Of a stretch of 64,000 nt of DNA, positions 57,507 to 64,000 are shown in pieces. This stretch comes from Pleodorina starrii (Eukaryota > Chlorophyta > Chlorophyceae > Chlamydomonadales > Volvocaceae). The notes beneath the pieces were generated by a model, which was not told the origin of the DNA, did no database searches, and worked only from the letters and a program-made list of their open reading frames with translations. Positions within the stretch are counted from its first letter, which is position 1, and each line of letters starts with the position of its first letter. Location of the stretch: contig BRXU01000010.1 of the NCBI GenBank assembly GCA_030267565.1, positions 616,501-680,500 of the forward strand, written 5' to 3'. The position numbers were made by a program, and so were the translations under genes.

Positions 57507-57929
57507 AATGATCAAACCGACACCAACTAACGGCGCCCTGCTGGAGCGTCAAGAGGCCAGGTTTCGTTCATGTATTAGGCCCGCTATTGACGGAGAGAAC
57601 TCGGACATCAAGCAGCAGAACAGCCAACAGGTAGGAAAGATGGGCTTTCGCGGCTTTTTGGGCGGGGTCCCGGCGCGTGCCAGCTTCACCCACGCGTGTG
57701 CATTTGCTTGTACATGTGGCGGCCTGTGAAGTGTGAACGCGCGAACGCCAATTTCTTGGTGAGGGCCTGCTGCGAAAAAGCCCGCACCAAAGTCTTGCTG
57801 CTGGCGGCTCTCCGCAATGAGCTGCTCGTCAGCGATCCGCTGGTCCTCGGTGGTCACAAAGTCATCATCCGGGTACTCCGGGTTGTCGGGCATAGGTTGT
57901 CATCGGCGCGCCGACGTGCCGCCACCTAC

Positions 57930-58085
57930 CTCGACCGCCTTGCCGCACCGCAGTTGCTTCAGCTCGAAGTCCCACATCCGCGCATCGTCGCACAGCTCCT
58001 TTTCCAGCAATCTGTGCATCCTCACGAAGTCATTGTGCGCTCTGTCAGCCACGTTTCTGTGCCAATGAGGGCTCTCGCCAGCCAT
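57930..58085 (-). CDS. exon of unknown multicopy gene
   Basis: A 52-codon frame starts at ATG 58085 (MAGESPHWHRNVADRAHNDF, then MHRLLEKELCDDARMWDFEL) and ends at a good donor (GTCGAG|GTAGGT). Downstream on the same strand, readings such as YPDDDFVTTEDQRIADEQ at about 57879-57780 look like the next exon, although the intron would be only about 50 bp. A second, disrupted copy lies at 55563/57224. It is Arg/Asp-rich and helical. I do not recognise a family; it is probably part of a repeated or element-borne gene. Confidence 0.4.
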
Positions 58086-58270
58086 CGGCTAATAAAAAGC
58101 TGCACACATCGAGATTTGCTTCCAGAAACGCCACGACGACAACGGGTCATTGTGATCCTGTCCCGTGCCGTAATCGTCCGACTGCACTCTGCCGTAACCC
58201 ATGTCGTACAAACTGGTGGCCGGGAACCCTCCATAGCTGCCCACCTGGTCCCTGCCATATCCCCTGCCAT

Positions 58271-59104
58271 TTAAGCCCTCACCGGTGGCGACCGCACCGG
58301 AATCATAGCGGGGCCGGGAGCCGGGTTTATTACAGGGCAGTTCAACTGGCGCGGGCGTACTGGGAGTAGCGGGTCTTGAGGCAAATCCGTAATGTCTCCT
58401 TCCACGCCCAACGCGCCGTCAACTGCTGGGTTCGGGTCCCATGCCGCGTCCAACGGTGGCTGATCTAATCCCGGGTACCACATGCGTCCAACCGCCCTCG
58501 GCTCCGTCCCCGGCCCCAGCTCGGCCGATCCCGTGTTCCCCGCCCCTTCAAGCTTTCCCCCCGTCTCCGTCTCAGATGCCTGTCCACGGGCACCCCGGTG
58601 GCGCGCGAGCCATCAGACGCCACCCGCCCAAAGTGCGCGACCTCTCGACCCGTCCCCTTTCCCAGCCTGCCTGCTTTCCCACCGCTCTCGGCCTGCCAAC
58701 GACCCCTACGCACCCCCTCAACCCGGTGGCAGGCCCGCCAGCATGTGCCCCAGCAGCCCCGGCACGGGGTGGGCAAACTTGCACCCTCGGGGCCCCCGGG
58801 TGCAGGCCCCACTCGTGGCGTACTGCAGGCAAATCCGCTGCTCCGACCGGCCCCTGCCAGGGTACGCCTTAATGCGCTCCACTAATGTGTCCATGTCGGC
58901 TGGCGCGTCCGGTCGCTGCCGCTGCCGGAATGCCTCACGCACCTCTCCCAACACGTTGGCCTCTGACCAGGGTCCGGACGTCAACGAAGCGACGCGGAAA
59001 GGTGGCGGCCTTTCCGGTGTCCTCCGTGGCAGTACCCCACACCGCCGCGACGGCGCAACCGCCAGCTGAGGAACGGACCGACCCTGGCTGCGGGGCTCAG
59101 GCAT
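58271..59104 (-). CDS. CCCH zinc-finger, gag-like protein (C-terminal part)
   Basis: The first segment, 59104 to about 58720, contains VREAFRQRQRPDAPADMDTL and a zinc-knuckle-like C-x8-C-x6-C-x3-H (ICLQYATSGAC ... CKFAHP). This resembles CCCH fingers of retroelement nucleocapsid proteins and of RNA-binding proteins. An intron (GTTGAG ... acag) separates it from a Pro/Asp-rich last exon (about 58575-58271, MWYPGLDQPPLDAAWDPNP) ending at TGA. Upstream minus frames to 59955 are Gly/Pro/Ala-rich and may belong to the same gene. No reverse transcriptase, integrase or recombinase is visible in the window, so the retroelement assignment is an inference. Confidence 0.4.
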
Positions 59105-60054
59105 GCACCCCAGCCGCCCATGCCGCTGACGGCCGGTCGGCGCTTATTGTTCCTGTCCTGTCCTGACTAATCTCCCACTCACCGGGCGCATAACTCGCCA
59201 CCCAAGTTCACACGAGCGCCGCGCGCTGCCCCGCCCTTGCCCCGCCCCGCCGAGGGGCAACAACCAAACGGCGGAGCAATTGCCGTTGCACCTGCACCCA
59301 GTGCCTGCTCCTGGGCCGCGCGGCCGGTTCCCAACCCATACCCGCTGGGCCGCCCCAACCCCGACCCCGGCACATGGCACCAGTGCGGTGCCGCAGTCGC
59401 CCGGTTGGGGTTCCGGCCGGCCGGCAGGCTGGAAGGGCACCACAGGGGCAGCACACCGGCGTGGGGCAGCGGGCGCCGACTCGCGCCGCCGCCGCCGCTG
59501 GTGCCGCACGTGGGGAGGGGCAAAAATGATACCGCAGCGGAGACGGAGACGGTGTTAGCGAACGGACGAGGAAGGGGCGGGGCGGGGCAGCACCACAGCA
59601 CGTGGGGCAGCGCTTGCAACCCCCGCCACGCCCCAAGGCAGACTGGAGAGCGCGGCGCAACAGCACCTCCACCTCCGCCGGTCCGACAGCTGCGGCCCGA
59701 CTGCACGCGGGGCCGCGGCCTGGGGGCCCTCGCGCGTGCGGCCCCCCGCCCTGCGACGGCCCCTGCCGCCCTCCTCGATGCTGTGGCTCCAAGCGCTGGG
59801 GTTCCAGCCGCTGCCGGGGTACCCGCCGTAGGTTGCGCCGCCGCCCGCAGGCACGCTGTCGTATCTGGGGACAACGATAGCAACAGGACGGCAGGAATTG
59901 AACCTGCATACTCCCGGGGGAGTACCGCCGAGCGCCCCGGGTATGAGTCACGCATTAGGCGCCCGTGCTCTAATGTCTACCCGTCCCTCCCCGCTGATGG
60001 CTCCCCATCACCCGACAGCCCTGGTTTGACTGTATTGACCATACCGCCTCAGCA

Positions 60055-60290
60055 CCGGCGCTGCCGCCGCCGCCAACAGCAGCGTCGCCGCTGCTGCTGC
60101 CGGGGACAGCTGAGACCCCGCCCGGGCGCCTCAGCACTGGCGCTGCCGGCGCCGCCAACAGCAGCGTCGCCGCTGCTGCTGCCGGGGAGAGCCGAGACCC
60201 TGCCCGGGCGCCTCAGCACTGGCGCTGCCGCCGCCGCCAACAGCCGCGACGCCGCTGCTGCTGCCGGCACCGAGGACAGCCACGCCAAGA
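60055..60290. repeat. 81-bp minisatellite, three copies
   Basis: Three tandem units carry gctgccgccgccgccaacag, cgtcgccgctgctgctgccg and cccgggcgcctcagcactgg. On the minus strand they read as Ala/Ser/Arg-rich segments upstream of the CCCH coding region. Confidence 0.9.
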
Positions 60291-60511
60291 AGCGGTCGGA
60301 ACGATGGGTCTCGGGTTCACCTTGCAAAATTGTCAAAAGCGGACACGGAGCGCCTACTTACCATTCAAGCAAACAGTGTACACATTCTCACGCGAATAGT
60401 GCTGCTGCGCCAGCGCAATGCCTACGTTGCGGACCCGCGAGTACACCGGAGGACGCTGTTCAAGTTTCTAAGCACTACATTACCAACTATAAGCTTAAAC
60501 GTTACTTTTTA

Positions 60512-61693
60512 TTGGGCGGGGCCCCAGCGCGAAGCGCCCAGGGGGGCCCCGCCCTGTAGGATTGCCCATGTCCGTGTGTGGGATCTGGGATCTGGGAAGT
60601 AATTGGACAAGTGTAGACTTTCGGTCAACGGAAAGTCTGCATAAGTAAAAGATTACATTGTTTATTGCACGGTAAATTTATTATAGGAACCCAACATCGC
60701 ATGAGTAAAAGCCAGTTTGGCAGTCTCCATGGACCGAGGCCGAGGTCAAACCAACACCTCTCGGCCTATAATTAATTCCAGAAGATTCATCGTTCCTTAA
60801 AGTGGAATTCTGACATGACGGCGTGAAATGAATCTTCGTTTCGGCAAGCAACCAACTATGTTTATTTGCATTGCGAACATTCTTCCCGCGACCACACCAC
60901 AGCAGCTCTGCTAGCCGGTCCGATCGTCTTGACGCATATTGCTATTACAAAGGTTGCAAGGAGCAAACCATGAGGGGCAAACTGTTGGTTGTTGGACGCC
61001 AAGCCGCCAATGCACGCATGATGCAGCGGTCTTCTGCGGGCCGCCCAACAAGTCCAGTCGGCAACCTAGGGCATGGACTTCTACATTCCCTGTCCTAATG
61101 TTAAAGCAGTCAAGCCTCCTCTATGGCGAATACCTCAGTAGCGAAGCCTGTGCACTCTCGTCGGCAACTGCACGTCGTCGCAACCCTCGCAAACAGTTCC
61201 GCTGTCCTTCTATTGGCAAGTCAGCCTGCGTGATGTGTAAATGATACACTCCATGTCTACTGCCAAGTAACTTCAGCCAATGCGCTGGCCGGAAGAGTTG
61301 CACAGTGCCGAGACGGCGCGCGATGCTAAACATGGGTCGGATTGCTGAAGCCGCAGGCATTTCAGATATAAAGCTCTGGCTGCCTATCAGCAGGAATGTC
61401 GACACTCTCACAGTTGACGCCCTCGCCGCTCGCTTTGGAAATGCCGTATTTCGGTCGATGCGCACATGCGCTCATGCACCCGACGGGATGACGCGCTTCG
61501 CGCGGCGCCGGCAGGCCTTGCTAACGACTCGGCTAGCAGGCATTTCGGGAAAAAGCTCTGGCTGTCTATCAGCAGGAATGTCGACACTCTCACACTTCAC
61601 GCCCTCGCCGCCCTAGCACTCAACTTCACCCGTACGGATTTAGTGGGGCCCCGCCCTTTTTCCGGCTTTAAGGAAGCCGACACCAACCCCTTG
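60512..61693 (-). mobile_element. Helitron-like element A3, full length
   Basis: In minus orientation this 1,182-bp copy matches 55643-56828 end to end: caaggggttgg start, ggggccccgcccaa end. Flanks on the plus strand are ttttta and tcaaagcag, again consistent with insertion at an AT dinucleotide without target duplication. With A2 it makes a 1.2-kb inverted repeat around 3.7 kb of other DNA. The internal frame at 60939-61244 (YKGCKEQ..., KQFRCPSIGKSAC) parallels the weak frame in A2. Confidence 0.82.
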
Positions 61694-62617
61694 TCAAAGC
61701 AGTATGAGCCCAGCAGCAGGCTGGTAGGTCTACGTCTGGATGTCACGGCCCTGATATAAAATCAAACTTTTTGACTTGCCGGTATCAACACCTTATTAGA
61801 GCTATAAAGAAAGCTGTAAACAAGAGCGTTTGGGCAAAGATTGCGTGCGAGGTGGTTGGTGCTGGCGGGGCCCTATGCCGAGTTCGGGCGAGGTTTAGGC
61901 GAGGCCCTGGGGACCCCGTGGCACCATCCATAGAAAGCAGCACCAACCCCTCAGCTCCGGCCTAAGATATCGCGTGCAACCCACATGTAAGCCTGCTGCG
62001 CAGCCCGTCGCTCGGCCGCACTATGTGGCGAGCTCAGAACGTTCCTGGTATCGTACAGTGACGACCCTTGACCCTACTCCAACCACACAATGTTTTGGCA
62101 TTGCAAGGTTTACTTTTTCCTAACCTTTTATAGAACACATACGCTTTGTTATCTGGCCCTAAGGCCTTACTGGAAAAATTGCCGACGGGGAGAGCATATA
62201 CCAAAAATTCGACTAGGGAAAATTTTCCGCACTTCTTGGAAAATGTTTGACCTCTAACCTATGGTGTTGTAATCTTTAAGGTTATTCATTCCAACGCAAA
62301 GGCATTCAAAATCCGCGTGTCCCCCAAGCGACGCCAGGCCCATTCGACGTACAAAGAGACCAAGTCGCAATTTTTCGCGGCTGACGCTTATAAACGTTGA
62401 TTGTTACAACAGTCAGTGTGCCTTTGATATTATTACAAATGGCAGCAAAGGTGCTGGACGAAACGGTCTTCTAAGGAAAAAGCGGTCGTGCTGCCCCACA
62501 GAAGAGTTCCAAGGAAGGCCAGGCACGGTTCAGCATTGCAAGCCATTGCCACTGGCTGTATGCCTTACAACATGCAGTCGTGTCTGCGTGACTCATACTC
62601 CGCGCCCCGAGTCTCAC
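61694..62617. other. AT-richer tract, no gene seen
   Basis: About 900 bp between element A3 and the next minus-strand exon is clearly lower in GC than the rest of the window, with no coding frame or repeat that I can define. Confidence 0.5.
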
Positions 62618-64000
62618 CACAGCCCTTCCGCTTGCGGCCACTGAGCTGTTTTGGCCGTTCGGTCGCCGAGCGGCATGGCCCGTCCGGCTGGCCGCTGCGT
62701 TGCATGATCGCAAGGGGCTGGCCAGCCAGGGCGGGATCGTTCTGTAACGGCGCGAGAGGGGTGCGACTGCCCTGCTGCATCACCGCAGCCCCCACATCTG
62801 GGCCGGAAACCAGCGTGGCACCCAGGACGTTGCGGGGTGCGGTCGCTGCCTGGTCCTCCATAAAGGCGTCCAGTGCACGGCGTATGACAGAGTCGCGCCC
62901 CGGTAGCCGTGAGCTGCAACCCGGCCTGTTGCCTACCCTGGCCCAGTCCCCCAGCTTGTTGTGGCTGATCGTGTTTCGCCACTCGATACACGCGCTGCTG
63001 CCATCACCACCTGCAAACATCGCCTCCAGGCACACCGTTGCTCTAGCCCTGCAGCAAACCCCTCCCCATAGTCTCACTGTCCCGCCTGCGTCACTTGCAT
63101 TAGCGGCCCTTTCACACCCCAGCCACATCGACCTAATGACTGTAGCCCAGCTCACCGATGAGGCGCTCGAAGTAAGGAAACAGCGGACCCTCAACCTGTG
63201 AGAGATGCTTGATTGTGCATGTGGGGTCACGCTCCCGCAGCTGTGCCATCACTGCCGCGAGGCGCCTCGCCCAGCTGAGCGCCTCTGGGGCCGAGCGTCC
63301 GCCACGCCCCCACACGCCCTCGGCCTCAGCCTCATAGTGGTACGGGCCGTCTCCGCTGCCTCCGTCACAGGGTGGCTATCTTAAGATATGAATATATATT
63401 CCGGGGAAAATTTTGGAAATCTGAAGATACTTTTGCCGTGCAAAAAGCTGAAGGTTTAGATAATCCGGCCTTACAGGTGGGCATGATATCTCCAGGGGCC
63501 GTGTTTAGCCGGGAAAATCCCCTCCTAGACAGATCCTGACAGATACTCTCAGCGCTTCTGAGCCAGGAGTATCTCCGGCCGTAGATACTCGGCAAAATAA
63601 GATAGCCACCCTGCTCCGTCAATCGCTTCGCCATCGTCCTCGTCGAGCACCGGGCTGGGCGGCGGCCGGGTCGGCGCCTGCTGCTGCAGCGGCTGACGGG
63701 CCATGGGCGAAGCGGCCTGCAGACGGGGCCCGGCGGGCGCCTGCGCCATGAGCCCACCGAGCACCCGTGCTGGGCTCTGCAAGCCGCCCGGGCTGGGCGG
63801 CGGCCGGGTCGGCGCCTGCTGCGGCAGCGGCTGACGGGCCATGGGTGAAGCGGCCTGCAGACGGGGCCCGGCGGGCGCCTGCGCCATGAGCCCACCGAGC
63901 ACCCGTGCTGGGCTCTGCAAGCCGCCCGGGCTGGGCGGCGGCCGGGTCGGCGCCTGCTGCGGGAGCGGCTGACGGGCCATTGGCGAAGCGGCCTGCAGAT
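62618..64000 (-). CDS. gag-like multi-exon gene, partial, interrupted by MITE
   Basis: Exon b (63010-62618) reads ACIEWRNTISHNKLGDW and SVIRRALDAFMEDQAATAP. Exon a, ending at 63156 (ATCG|GTGAGC), reads SWARRLAAVMAQLRERDPTC and SQVEGPLFPYFERLIG. Their phases agree (phase 1). Exon a is split by a 246-bp MITE at 63368-63613. Beyond it the frame continues as DEDDGEAIDG and into 46-residue Pro/Gln/Ala repeats that run off the window. Leaving out the MITE and one target copy restores one continuous frame. The intron-rich layout, Pro-rich repeats and the CCCH region further downstream suggest a gag-type or multicopy element protein. I recognise no conserved domain here. Confidence 0.45.
63368..63613. 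mobile_element. hAT-type MITE, 246 bp
   Basis: Perfect 16-bp terminal inverted repeats, cagggtggctatctta at the left and its complement taagatagccaccctg at the right, are flanked by the 8-bp duplication ctccgtca (63360-63367 and 63614-63621). CAGGG-type ends with 8-bp duplications are the hallmark of hAT elements. There is no internal coding capacity. It interrupts a coding exon of the gag-like gene. Confidence 0.93.
63650..64000. repeat. 138-bp coding minisatellite at right edge
   Basis: About two and a half units encode, on the minus strand, 46-residue repeats containing MARQPLPQQAPTRPPPSP and VLGGLMAQAPAGPRLQAASP. Units are almost identical and the array continues past the window. Confidence 0.93.

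Noticed and set aside
57448..57729. Plus-strand ORF beginning inside the foldback
   Set aside because: It contains a plausible exon with a donor, but its start is within the inverted duplication and no further exon was found, so it is mentioned only with the foldback.
59880..59990. Possible tRNA gene on the minus strand (T-arm-like gcaggttcaattcctgc and gggacg/cgtcct pairing)
   Set aside because: No D-arm or anticodon stem-loop of normal size can be built. The middle is a long GC hairpin. It may be a tRNA-derived relic but not a tRNA I can support.
59237..60559. 440-codon plus-strand frame
   Set aside because: It overlaps the 81-bp minisatellite and part of the Helitron-like element and has no domain. 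The minus strand has better coding content nearby.
1..64000. CRISPR array, bacterial operons, rRNA
   Set aside because: Direct repeats present are minisatellites without spacers, genes have introns, and no rRNA-like sequence was seen. The DNA is eukaryotic nuclear.

Overview
The window looks like nuclear DNA of a volvocine (Chlamydomonas/Volvox-type) green alga. It is GC-rich, has many short exons with GT-AG introns, alanine/glycine/proline-rich coding runs, TGTAA-type poly(A) signals and interstitial TTTTAGGG repeats, and carries a gametolysin-like M11 metalloprotease. Exon joins were worked out by hand from splice dinucleotides, phase agreement and protein continuity. No transcript or database evidence was available.

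Left part (1-24 kb): a 19 x 19-bp minisatellite at the edge; a probable MERIT40/BABAM1-like gene (-); a small single-span membrane protein (+); an 8-exon membrane protein with RDD-like features (+); a short unknown gene (-); a RING-finger E3 ligase (+); a mitochondrial-type cardiolipin synthase (-); a 58-80 aa membrane miniprotein (-); and a PA2G4/EBP1 homologue (+). From about 21 to 26.7 kb there is simple-sequence DNA without a gene I can defend.

Middle (26.7-45.8 kb): a divergent gene pair. On the minus strand, a seven-exon gene encodes about 1,810 aa, with a giant first exon rich in Arg/Asp/Glu/Ser and a C-terminal SMAP-like (RSRC2-type) region. On the plus strand, an 11-exon gene encodes about 955 aa with N-terminal leucine-rich repeats and YPSG-type motifs resembling FAM194/ERICH6. 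Just downstream sits a complete 480-bp miniature LTR retroelement with identical 102-bp LTRs and a 5-bp target duplication.

Right part (45.8-64 kb): a 10-exon M11 metalloprotease gene (-), then a mobile-element region. It holds three copies of a roughly 1.18-kb element whose insertions show A|T targets, no target duplication and a GC-hairpin 3' end (Helitron-like signature). One copy splits a gene fragment whose unbroken relative lies 1 kb away. There is also a 218-bp foldback, a multi-exon gag-like/CCCH zinc-finger coding region (-), and a 246-bp hAT-type MITE inside one of its exons.

The main results of the hunt are the precise element structures (TRIM, Helitron-like family, hAT MITE) and a short GCGGTATC-containing motif that recurs in the sense direction inside introns of unrelated genes.
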